Origin: Mikania micrantha
Taxonomy: Eukaryota > Streptophyta > Magnoliopsida > Asterales > Asteraceae
NCBI GenBank assembly: GCA_009363875.1
Contig: CM018691.1
Span: forward strand, 37,735,446 to 37,799,445
Direction of reading: 5' to 3'
Length of the DNA stretch: 64,000 bases
How positions within the stretch are numbered: position 1 is the first letter of the stretch; each line of letters opens with the position of its first letter. A model generated the notes under the pieces. The model ran no database searches. It was not told where the DNA came from and was given only the letters and a program-made list of their open reading frames with translations. Below are positions 55,563 to 64,000 of this stretch, one piece after another. A program made the position numbers and the translations under genes.

Positions 55563-57216
55563 TAATCAAGATGTGCTCAGAAAATTTCTGAGGTCTCTCT
55601 CACAAAGGCATGGAATATCTATTCTGTAACAATCAGAAGAACAGAAAACCTGAAAACTCTAACTTTAGGAGAATTGTTTGGTATTCTCAGTGCCTATCAG
55701 ATGGAATTAGATGCCCAAGAATCTAAAGTTTCTCACTCACCATCTGGTTCAGCTGCTCTTTATGCACCCATCAATAATCCTCCATACCAAAGCTATCAAC
55801 CCCTCTACCATTCTACCTCACACCCACTGTCACATTTCCTGAAACTCCAAATTCATCAAACCTTGTATCTAACCCAACCCCACTACTAACCTCTGGGCAA
55901 GGAGCTTTTATGGCTGAGGAGACAAATTACTTTCATCTGTGTCAAGAAGAAGAATGGGGTATTCCTGCAGATGATCTTGAGGAGATGGATATAAACTATC
56001 AAATGGCTATGATTTCATACAGGGCAAAGAATTTTACCAAAGAACCGGCAGACAGTTCAAAAAGCACAATATGAAGACTGGGTTTGGACTTGACAAATCT
56101 AAACTCAAATGCTTTAACTGTCAACAGTTAGGCCACTTTGCCAGAGAATGCAAGTCCACAGGAACTCAGCAGACAACTTCTGGGCAACCACAACAAAGAC
56201 CATCAAGCTCATCTAACAATGCAAACATTGCTGAACAAGATTTTGCAGACTGGAGCTTTCAAGCTGAGGACCCCTCCATCTCCAACAGTGCTTTGATGGC
56301 AAATGACTCATCTTCCTCAAGCAAGGTAACTGATAGCATGTGCTCACCTGAATGCTTAGAAACATTAACTATTTATAAGAAAATAAATTCTCAACTCTGT
56401 AATGAACTTGAGTCTCTACAAGTAGTCAAGGCAAATTTCTTTGAGGTTGAAAGAAATTACAAAGAAAAGATTGAAGAAATGGAAAAGACCATTTCAAGTT
56501 TAAAACATGAAGATACTAACAAACAGTGTCAGATTAAAAATCTTTTAGAAAGACTAACCACTGCCAAGACTGAACTTGTATTGGCTGAGTCTTACAGAGA
56601 CAAATTTCTAAGCCAAGGTGAAAAATATGAAAAACTTTTTAGAATGAGCAGCACAACTGAACTTGTGAATAAAAGGGAGCTGGTTTGGGATATAACAAGT
56701 GGAACCTCCATCTGCTTATACTTCCATAACAGATGTTAGGTGTAAATCACTGGTTGACCTTGTGTATAATGAGGAGTTGGATATACACAAGGTAGTTCAA
56801 AAGGATAATCTCTCTGATCCAAGTACCTCAACATGCTCAGATGAGGATGATGTTCCTATTAAATCAGTAAAAGGAAAACAAGCTTTGAAATTTAAGAATC
56901 AAAATAAGAAAACTAAGAAACATTCAACAGTTTTTATCAAAGCTAAAACCACAGAAAATATCTCCTCAGATGAGTATGTGACTTGCCCATCTGACAAGTC
57001 AAAACGAGGTAGATCAATGGAGAGAAAAGTCAATTCTCCAGGAAAACAGGCAAAGTCTAAGACTAACAAGTATGCTGGAACATCCAAACCATCATTCTCT
57101 GAGGATCAAAGATCAGACTTCGTTAAAGGGATAAGCAGCAACACTCTCCCAACATTCAAACTCTATGTCTGATGTGCGGTGAAAAGAATCATTTTGCTGC
57201 TGATTGCTTCTATAAT
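55563..57216 (+). pseudogene. Sirevirus-like copia gag, several frameshifts
   Basis: Pieces in changing frames: QDVLRKFLRSLSQR and LTLGELFGILSAYQMELD (end of the copia capsid-like UBN2 region, about 55566-55710), a spacer with AEETNYFHLCQEEEWG, then CFNCQQLGHFAREC (CCHC, about 56110-56151). A 100-residue coiled-coil region (56370-56660, KIEEMEKTISSLKHED) and a lysine/serine-rich part follow, then a second CCHC, CLMCGEKNHFAADC (57168-57209). Two distant knuckles with a coiled coil between and a long gag are typical of Sireviruses. At least four frame breaks; the 5' part is missing in the gap. Confidence 0.75.
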
Positions 57217-57724
57217 CCAAGAAGCAGAATTTCCTCAATCAAGGGAAGAAGAAAGAAAGAATAGTTGGAGTCAGTCATCTACTTCTTCGGAAGAACAGAG
57301 AAGAAATTTGGTCAAGAGGGCATCGGAAGCAAGTACCTCCAGTAATAGGAAGAAACAAAATAAAAATGCTTCTGAAAAGAAAGCATCGGAAGCAAAGAAA
57401 AAGGAAGCTTCCGAAAGAAAAGGAACCTCGGAAGCTCATCAAAGGAATGCTTTCAACAAACAAAAGAGGTCATCTGTCTTCGGAAGAAGATCATCGGAAG
57501 GAAAAAGAAAAACAGCTTCCGATGACCATCAAAAGAAACCAAGTCTTCCGACAACTCAAAAGGCACAAGTATGGAAGAAGAAGGAATCAACTGATAAGCC
57601 ATCACCCACATCAGAAGCATCCACATCATCTGTCCCACCTAGAATGATGTCAAAGAAATTTACTTACAATGATGCAAATGGTAAACCCAAGACCACATGG
57701 GCTTGGGTTCCCATCAGAAACTAA
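57217..57724 (+). pseudogene. Gag-protease linker, S/K/E-rich, built on TCGGAAG repeats
   Basis: An open frame of low-complexity residues with repeated KASEAK, RASEAS and SSEGKRK words, ending with a conserved WAWVPIRN. At DNA level the repeats are TCGGAAG units, the same word that forms palindromes downstream at 61195-61600. It probably belongs to the gag-pol polyprotein in another frame. Confidence 0.6.
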
Positions 57725-57739
57725 CTCACTTCTGGTCAT

Positions 57740-58066
57740 GTGCAGGAACAGCAGGAATCAAAAGGCAACTTGTGGATAGTTGACAGTGGCTGCTCCAGGC
57801 ACATGACAGGCAACAAGACCCTCTTGCACAAATATGAACCATTCTTTGGCGGGTCTGTTGCTTTTGGAAGTGATCCAGTAGGAGGATACATAACAGGTAG
57901 AGGCACAATCACAAATGGTAAGGTAAGCTTTGAGAATGTACATTTTGTAAAAGAACTTAACTACAATTTACTAAGTGTATCACAGGTGTGTGATCAAAAG
58001 CATAACATGTTGTTTACTGAGCATGAGTGCATTGTTCTGGAAACCAGGATTTGTGATACCAAATGA
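57740..58066 (+). pseudogene. Copia aspartic protease
   Basis: WIVDSGCSRHMTGNKTLL carries the D-S-G active site and the copia-typical C-S-x-H-M-T-G. Then VAFGSDPVGGYITGRG, and FVKELNYNLLSVSQVCD as in copia protease/GAG-pre-integrase junctions. The frame is open, then stops at 58064 in a linker where the family continues. Confidence 0.82.
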
Positions 58067-58074
58067 TCAATTCT

Positions 58075-59214
58075 ACTCAGAGCTCCAAGAAGAAGTAACA
58101 TGTATATGCTAGATATGAGCACAGCTGCACCTCTTAGTAATATAAGCTGATTTGTCTCAAAAGCTTCACTTGATGAATCATCACTTTGGCATAGAAGACT
58201 TTGTCATGTAAACCTCAAAAATATGAATAAATTGGTCAAAAATAATTTAGTAACTGGTTTTACCAACAAAAGAATTCATATGTGTTGATAAATGTGTTGC
58301 ATGCTTAAAGGGTAAGCAACACAAGTCATCTCATTATGCCAAAGAGATAAATTCTATTACCACAGTCCTTCATTTACTACATATGGACTTGTTTGGCCCC
58401 ACAAGTGTTAAAAGTCTTGGTAGAAAATCATACTGTTTGGTGGTTACTGATGATTTCTCTCGGTATACCTGGGTGTGTTTTCTTAAATACCAAGGATGAA
58501 ACTGCCGAAATCCTAAAGTCATTTATACTCAGGGTGGAGAAGAATGAAAGTGACCATCATGTAAAAATAATCAGATCAGATCAAGGAACAGAATTCAAGA
58601 ATCATGTTTTAAATTCTTTTTGTGAATCTAAAGGTATCACAAGACAATTTAGTGCTCCTAGAACTCCACAACAAAATGGTGTAGCTGAAAGAAGGAATAG
58701 GACACTAATTGAAGCTGCAAGAACCATGTTGTCTGATGCCAAACTTCCAATAACTTTTTGGGCAGAAGCAGTCAACACTGCCTGTTATGTCCAAAATAGA
58801 ATATTGGTAGTTAAGTCACATGGCATGACTCCTTATGAAATTTGGCATAAGAGAAAGCCATTCATTGGATTTCTCAAACCATTTGGATGTCATTGCACCA
58901 TCTTGAATACTAAAGATTACTTAGCCAAGTTTGCTGAGAAATCAGCAGAGGGCTACTTTGTTGGGTACTCTTCAAATGCTAAAGCGTATAGAGTATACAT
59001 CAAAGCATCCAGAGTTATTGAAGAGTCTGCAAATGTTCAGTTCAATGAACATACTCTCAATAAACCTGGAACCGGCCCTGATTGGTTGTTTGATCTTGAT
59101 AGTTTTACATCTGCATTTAATCTGGTGAAAGAGTATGTTCCAGTCACACAGCAGCTACCACAGACACCTCCAAAGGCTCAAGAGAAGATGACTTTCGTGT
59201 TGAACTGCCAATAG
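58075..59214 (+). pseudogene. Copia integrase
   Basis: GAG-pre-integrase remains in two frames (HRRLCHVNLKNMNKL and CVACLKGKQH give the HHCC zinc site, 58188-58320). The integrase core frame from 58393 has VVTDDFSRYTW in part, IIRSDQGTEFKN, PQQNGVAERRNRTLIEAARTML and FWAEAVNTACYVQNR, then FLKPFGCHCTILNT and GYFVGYSSNAKAYRVY. Order protease-integrase-RT is copia order. Frame breaks near 58140, 58280, 58390 and 59205. Confidence 0.85.
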
Positions 59215-59228
59215 CTTCAAGACAAAAC

Positions 59229-59562
59229 TTGGCAGAATCCACTTCAACACAAAATGATGTATCACAGTCTGAGACAATCAACACATCTCAGGCAGGTCCC
59301 TCAATTGAAGCTGCTTCTAATTCACAACATCAAGAAGAAGTAGGAAGTCCTTCAGCAGAGGAAAATTCTCTGGAAATCACTACTCCCAGAGAAAACCAAC
59401 CCACAACAGTTCAAACGTTGAATCCACGTGATCTGCCAGAAATCCAACTTGAGGTAGTTCTTCCTAACCTTGAGTCACTCAACGTGGATGAATCTTCTCA
59501 ACTGGATGTGATTCCAAGGACTCGAATTCACAGCACTCATCCAGTTGAAAATCATTCAATTG
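59229..59562 (+). pseudogene. Integrase-RT linker
   Basis: Serine/glutamine-rich open frame (STSTQNDVSQSETINTS...) ending with RTRIHSTHPVENHSIG, the usual lead-in to the copia RT. A single-base loss near 59563 separates it from the RT frame. Confidence 0.65.
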
Positions 59563-61171
59563 GAATGTAGAAGAAGGTGTCAGAACTAGAAGCTCTATGC
59601 ATGAAGCAAATGTTTGCTTGTTTTCTTGCTTTCTATCCCAAATAGAACCTAAGAAGGTTGCAGAGGCTTTAAAAGATAACAGTTGGGTAGAAGCTATGCA
59701 AGAAGAGCTTCTTCAGTTTCAAAGACAAGGAGTTTGGAAAACTTGTCCTTTGCCTAAAGGAAAGTATGCCATTGGAACCAAATGGGTGTTCAGAAACAAG
59801 AAAGATGACAAAGGTGTTGTCATCAAAAACAAAGCAAGATTGGTTGTTCAGGGATACACTCAAGAGGAAGGCATTGACTATGATGAAGTCTTTGCACCTG
59901 TTGCCAGAATTGAAGCTATTAGAATATTTTTGGCATTTGCAGCTGCAAAAGATTTCAAAGTGTTTCAGATGGATGTTAAAAGTGCCTTTCTTTATGGAAA
60001 AATTGATGAAGAAGTTTATGTGTGCCAACCTCCAGGATTTGAAGATCCAAAGTTTCCTGATCATGTCTGTAAGCTTGATAAGGCTCTTTATGGGTTGCAT
60101 CAAGCTCCCAGAAAATGGTATGAAACTTTATCTTCTTTTCTGTTGGCAAACAAATTCAAGAGAGGAACAATTGATAAAACTCTCTTTTTCAAGAAGTCAA
60201 ATCAACATATCATGCTAGTTCAAATCTATGTTGATGACATTATCTTTGGTTCTACTAATGAATCTCTCTGCAAGGAGTTTGAATCACTAATGAAATCCAA
60301 ATTTGAGATGAGTTCAATGGGAGAACTCACCTTCTTTCTTGGATTACAAGTGAAACAAACTCCTACAGGGATTTTCATTAGTCAATCAAAATATGTCAAG
60401 GACATTCTTGAAAGATTCAAGCTTTCTGATTGCAAAGCTCTGGGAACTCCTATGTCCAAAACAACATCACTTAGCCCTGATCTTGAGGGGGAGGATGTTG
60501 ATCAGCACCAGTACAGAGCAATGATAGGCTCTTTGATGTATCTCACAGCAAGCAGGCCAGATATCATGTTTGCAACTTGTGTATGTGCAAGATTTCAGGC
60601 CAATCCCAAAGTCTCTCATATGCTGGCTGTAAAAAGAATCTTTAGATACCTCAAAGGAGCACCAAGTCTAGGATTATGGTATCCTAGAAATGAAGACTTC
60701 CAATTCATGGCTTATACAGACAGTGATTATGGGGGTTGCAACATCAGCAAGAAATCCACATCAGGGGGATGTCAATTTCTTGGATCCAGGATTGTGTCTT
60801 GGCAATGCAAGAAACAGTCATGTGTTTCTACTTCTACTGCAGAGGCTGAATATATAGCTGCTTCTAGCTGCTGTGCACAAGTCATCTGGATCCAAAATCA
60901 GATGAAGGATTATGGAGTAGATCTGTTCAATACTCCTATTCAGATAGACAATTCCAGTGCAATCTCCATCACCAATAATCCTGTCAAGCATTCCAAGACC
61001 AAGCACATCGACATCAGATACCATTTCATCAGAGATTGTGCAGAAAAGAAGTTGATTCATTTGGTCAAAGTTGATTCAGAAAACAATTTGGCAGATCTCT
61101 TCACAAAGGCATTTGATGAAGGAAGATTCAGGTACTTAATAACATCCATTGGGATGATCAACTTTGAATAA
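59563..61171 (+). CDS. Copia reverse transcriptase and RNase H, intact domain
   Basis: The frame is uninterrupted to TAA at 61169-61171 (524 residues from the ATG at 59597, with NVEEGVRTRSS in frame before it). RT blocks: EALKDNSWVEAMQEEL, AIGTKWVFRNK, KARLVVQGYTQEEGIDYDE, QMDVKSAFLYG and the catalytic YVDDIIFGS. RNase H follows: AYTDSDYGGC, KKSTSGGCQFLG, STAEAEYIAAS and KTKHIDIRYHFIRD. It synthesises cDNA in the particle. As part of a polyprotein with upstream frame breaks it is unlikely to be expressed alone, but this domain has all catalytic residues. Confidence 0.92.
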
Positions 61172-61194
61172 ATGTACTGACAAGGAATAAATAA

Positions 61195-61600
61195 TTCCTC
61201 GGAAGATAAACTTAACTTATCTTCCGATGAGTATCTACTCAGCAGAAGATAGGTTAAGTCTTCGGAAGCATTATTTCTTCCTTAGTCGGAAGATCTCACA
61301 CTTCAGAAGCTAACTTACCTTCTGAAGTAATATTCTTCCGATACATTATTTTCGGAAGCATAGGCTTCTCAAGGTACTCTTCAGAAGAAAGTGTCTTCCG
61401 AAGAACATTTTGCCTAATGAATTTTCTAACACTTCAGAAGCAGTGCTTCCGACAGTATAAATTTTATACTTCGGAAGCACATCCCTTCTGAACTCTCTTG
61501 GTCTAATAAATACCCTGCTTCCGAAAGTCACTTCTTCGGAAGCACCTCAGTCAGAGAAAATTAATTGTGAAACCAGCTGTCATCGGAAGACCTTTTTCTG
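61195..61600 (+). repeat. CTTCGGAAG palindrome array downstream of pol
   Basis: About 18 to 20 copies of TTCGGAAG, TTCCGA or the one-base variants CTTCAGAAG and CTTCTGAAG, in both orientations, in a 400-base non-coding spacer. Examples: TCTTCGGAAGC near 61259, ATCTTCCGAT near 61219, ACTTCGGAAGC near 61470, CTTCCGAAAGTC near 61520, and ACTTCTTCGGAAGC near 61531. Sireviruses are known to carry clusters of conserved palindromes in their 3' non-coding region; the sequence here differs from the maize-type motif I remember. Confidence 0.75.
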
Positions 61601-61654
61601 ACATCCGGATCTCAAATTTAATGTGTCTATATATTAAATGCTGAAATCCGAATG

Positions 61655-61662
61655 TATATAAA
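61655..61662 (+). promoter_or_regulatory. TATA box ahead of the third ORF
   Basis: TATATAAA, followed after ~30 bases by a pyrimidine-rich leader (TTCTTCTCTTTGATCTCTCC). It lies 77 bases before the ATG at 61732. It could drive a separate transcript for the third ORF. Confidence 0.5.
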
Positions 61663-61731
61663 GGTCTCCCGCTCATTCAAATTCTCACAAACTGTTTCAC
61701 TTTGAACTCTTCTTCTCTTTGATCTCTCCAA

Positions 61732-62028
61732 TTGTGCCCTAAAATCACCAACTTTCATGGCTCTCTTGCTTTCAAACCTGCTCACAACGTACCAGCGGAG
61801 TTATTAGCAGAACATGATGCTGACTTCGCCCCAATAATCTCCTTTCTTCAAAGGAGCAGGTATTTCTTTGCATTAACTGTTCAGCCCTTGGTGTATGAAT
61901 CTCATCACCAACAGTTTTGGGCATCTTGTTCTGTTTCTTCGTCTCCCAATGGTCGGTCTCTTGAAGCCACCATTGATGCTCATCCATTGCTATCACTGTG
62001 GAAACCATCTGTCGGCATCTTAAATTGA
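61732..62028 (+). pseudogene. Third ORF of the Sirevirus-like element, N-terminal piece
   Basis: The frame carries ELLAEHDADFAPIISFLQR, FFALTVQPLVYESHHQQFWAS and SLEATIDA, which resemble a recurrent plant protein (pattern F-L-x-x-S-x-x-x-x-A-L-T-x-x-P-x-I-Y-E-S-x-x-x-Q-F-W-A-S) found next to copia RT genes, frequently in Asteraceae. It is lost to a frame break near 61990. Function unknown. Downstream extra ORFs in Sireviruses are called env-like, but no signal peptide or membrane span is visible here. Confidence 0.55.
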
Positions 62029-62238
62029 TGCCGGTGGAAGGGTCTCTTTCACGAAGGATGAGGTAGCATCGACATTTAAGTCGATGGGGTACGAAGGTCC
62101 TCTCCCTTCAACAACCTATTTGAAGGGTAGAGTGTCCTATAATTACAAGTACCTCATACATGTGTTTTACATTGTCTTTCAAATAAATCTGGTGGTTGGG
62201 ACCAAGTTCCATCTGATTTAGCTTCGGCTATTCATGGC
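62029..62238 (+). pseudogene. Third ORF, frameshifted middle
   Basis: Continuation of the third ORF in mixed frames, with stops; no intact domain. Confidence 0.45.
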
Positions 62239-63291
62239 TTGGTTTCCAATCAACTGTTTAATTTTTCTGCTTTTATTTTCAATAATTTGGTTGACAACAT
62301 CATGTCACCAAAGAAGTTTTGTATGTATCCCAGGTTTTTGCAACACCTTTTTAATGAAGAGTTGGGAGCTTCCCTTTCTCTAACTGGGAATACTTACAAA
62401 ATGCCCTTGGTCTCTTCCAAGATTTTTGTGCAACTCAAGAAGAAGAGTGCTCAGTTCTCTGGGACATTCACTCCTCTTCTTTCCTCTATGGAGTCCCCTG
62501 CTCCAGAAGGTGACAGCTCTGTTAACCCCACAGATGCTGAACCCACACCTTCCACTTCTGTTCCTCACCCCATAAAAATCACTTACAAACGCAAACGAAA
62601 CCCTGTGCAACTTTCTACAGTTGTTCAGGCCCCTTCTACTGAACCAAAACAGAAAAAGGTTAAAAGAACTGCTCAGGGCACAGTTCTACCTAAGGTGAAA
62701 GCCACACCCCTTGTTTCTCCACAGGTTCTTCCTTTGAAACCTGTGGTTGCCCTTAACCAGCCTGAAAGCCCTCAGCTTATGTCACAAAACATAACTGAGA
62801 ATATTCAAAGGGATGCACCCATCATTGAGTTTGCTTCTCATGAAGCAACTTCATTAGATAAGAGACTGTCTCCCAAGTCTCCAGGTTCATATCATCCAGA
62901 AATGCCCCCCACCCATACTATCACCCAGGCTCAAGGAACCCCTGCTCTAGCTTTGGAGGAACCACTCTCTCCCACTTCCCAAACTTTAATGAGAGTGGTG
63001 ACACAGTTACAAGCTCGGTTCCCTGACCCAGAGCCTATTCAATCAGAGGTTGGCCCCAGTAGTTCTGAAGGGGTCAATGCAGGTGAGGCTGCCACTACTG
63101 TTGATCTTAATAAAGATCCACAGGACAGTGGTACAGGCAATAGGACCTCACCTGCGGCAACCTATATGGGGAGGACTTCTTTGAGGTTCTTCTCAATGAA
63201 GGGAATCCAGGGTGCCAAGAAACCACATCTGGTGGTGGAGGTGCAGGAGCTAGGCTCAGGACTCCATCGCCCCATGATTCTACTCCGGTAG
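62239..63291 (+). pseudogene. Third ORF, central and proline-rich part
   Basis: Open for 350 codons. The first 75 residues (NFSAFIFNNLVDNI, KKFCMYPRFLQHLFNEEL, VQLKKKSAQFSG, FTPLLSSM) continue the conserved globular part. From residue ~80 on it is proline/serine/threonine-rich with a basic patch (KITYKRKRNP, KQKKVKR) that could act as a nuclear signal. The last ~40 residues are probably out of the original frame. No transmembrane helix and no cleavage-type signal. Confidence 0.55.
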
Positions 63292-64000
63292 AGGAGGGCA
63301 CATCCACACAGGAATTGACGGCTACAATAACTTCCCTCCAAGCCAGGGTAGCTCAGTTAGAAGCTGAGGTGGCTACCCTGCGGCTTGAGGTCCAAACCAA
63401 AGATGCCACTATTCTGGACCTCAGGAGGCGTCCCCCGGTCACTCTACATCCATTTCACCCTGATCCTGCTACTACCACTTTCACCTCCCCTGATGCTACC
63501 AAAAAGGGGGAGAATATACCAACTGCAGGGTCAGGATCAGAAGCAGAAGCAAGAGAAGAGGAGGGTGCACAGGAAGTTACTCCATCCTTAGTCACTTTGA
63601 CTGCTGAATGGGATGACTTCTTGGGTACTTATTTTCAAGATTCTTCTTCTACTTCCTCTTCTTCTGCTTCTGAGGATACAAGGGAGGTTGCCAAAGAGAC
63701 TGAACAGCAAACATCAAATGTCTCTTTGGAACCTCAGTCCCCTCTTGGGACTAAGTCTCCTTCTGAGACTGCAGCTCAGGTTGTCATGGAAGACACAGCA
63801 CAAGAAGAATCAATTTCCATGAAATCTGTGTCCCCTTCTGGGACTGAAGCTGCTGAAGCTCTCTTCCTCTCCTGAGCCCTTTGTGGAATCCAATAAGGAA
63901 TCATCTAAGGGGATTGGTCAACTGGAGGAGACAGTGAATGCTGAGGCTGAGGTTAACTCCGAAGCTGCAGCTGCCTCCGAAGGCCCAGTCATCCTGGATG
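63292..64000 (+). pseudogene. Third ORF, coiled coil and acidic serine-rich C-terminal part, cut by the window end
   Basis: Frame from about 63297: ATITSLQARVAQLEAEVATLRLEV forms a heptad coiled coil (63318-63395), then a proline-rich linker, a conserved-looking TAEWDDFLGTYFQDSS and serine/glutamate-rich repeats (SLEPQSPLGTKSPSE, SVSPSGTEAAE). A stop at 63873 follows a likely one-base frame change, after which acidic serine-rich codons (PFVESNKESSKG) continue to the window edge. Confidence 0.55.

Noticed and set aside
57366..57647. Lysine/histidine-rich frame overlapping the gag-protease linker
   Set aside because: A shadow of the S/K/E-rich repeat frame in another reading phase.
61732..63875. 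Envelope glycoprotein for the Sirevirus-like element
   Set aside because: No signal peptide, transmembrane helix or cleavage site is visible; only the position resembles env-like ORFs.

Overview
The window is plant nuclear DNA, almost certainly from a eudicot. It holds a 13-exon plasma-membrane-type transporter gene with plant GT-AG introns, a nuclear tRNA gene with a pol III terminator, and a dense load of LTR retrotransposons, SINEs, MITEs and foldback elements. The third ORF of the copia element near the right edge resembles proteins I know mainly from Asteraceae, so a composite is my best guess; that is inference and not a strong call.

Host genes. There are two intact protein genes and one tRNA. 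(1) 2092-4326, minus strand: a nine-exon gene for a 300-residue protein that is only the N-terminal WD40 propeller of coatomer beta-prime (COPB2), with its own TATA box. (2) 38937-48484, plus strand: a 13-exon SULTR3 (SULTR3;4-like) sulfate/phosphate-type transporter of 663 residues, with every splice phase consistent. (3) 48758-48831, plus strand: tRNA-Arg(TCG).

Layout. 1-796 is the 5' end of a minus-strand Ty3/gypsy element whose short LTR contains a 5S-rRNA-like block (Cassandra type). 806-1809 holds an hAT MITE and a copia solo LTR, each with perfect target-site duplications (TSDs). 4421-7758 is intergenic with MITEs, a gypsy LTR tail and the 3' end of a plus-strand copia element. 7759-33765 is a four-level nest. 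A minus-strand copia element (7759-7969 and 32657-33765) was split by a gypsy element (7975-32651, TSD CAGGG). That element was split by a second gypsy element of chromovirus/Tekay type (11069-24495, TSD GTTCA). Its pol was in turn split by a 1.7-kb solo LTR (17772-19480, TSD ACTAC). 33766-38936 is intergenic with an hAT MITE, three tRNA-derived SINEs, a tandem repeat and a foldback just upstream of the SULTR gene. SULTR introns carry SINE, hAT, CACTA and foldback insertions. 48932-50093 is a MITE cluster behind the tRNA. 50434-54522 is a ~2-kb tandem duplication containing relics of an hAT transposase and possibly a NAC gene. 54540-55462 is a gypsy LTR fragment, 55463-55562 is a 100-N gap, and 55563-64000 is a Sirevirus-like copia element with a third ORF.

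Most unusual signals. (a) A hairpin unit, GTCGCG-CTA-CGCGAC, occurs four times just upstream of the TATA box in each LTR of the inner gypsy element and four times in the unrelated nested LTR. In both elements one unit of four has swapped its outer pair to CTCGCG/CGCGAG. (b) A 5S-derived LTR is joined to a gypsy gag leader. (c) A coiled-coil, acidic-tailed ORF lies ahead of gag in the inner element. (d) The outer element encodes a capsid-less gag made of five zinc-knuckle-like modules. (e) The other retroelement families also carry their own short palindrome arrays (TTCGGCC in the outer LTR, CTTCGGAAG in the Sirevirus).
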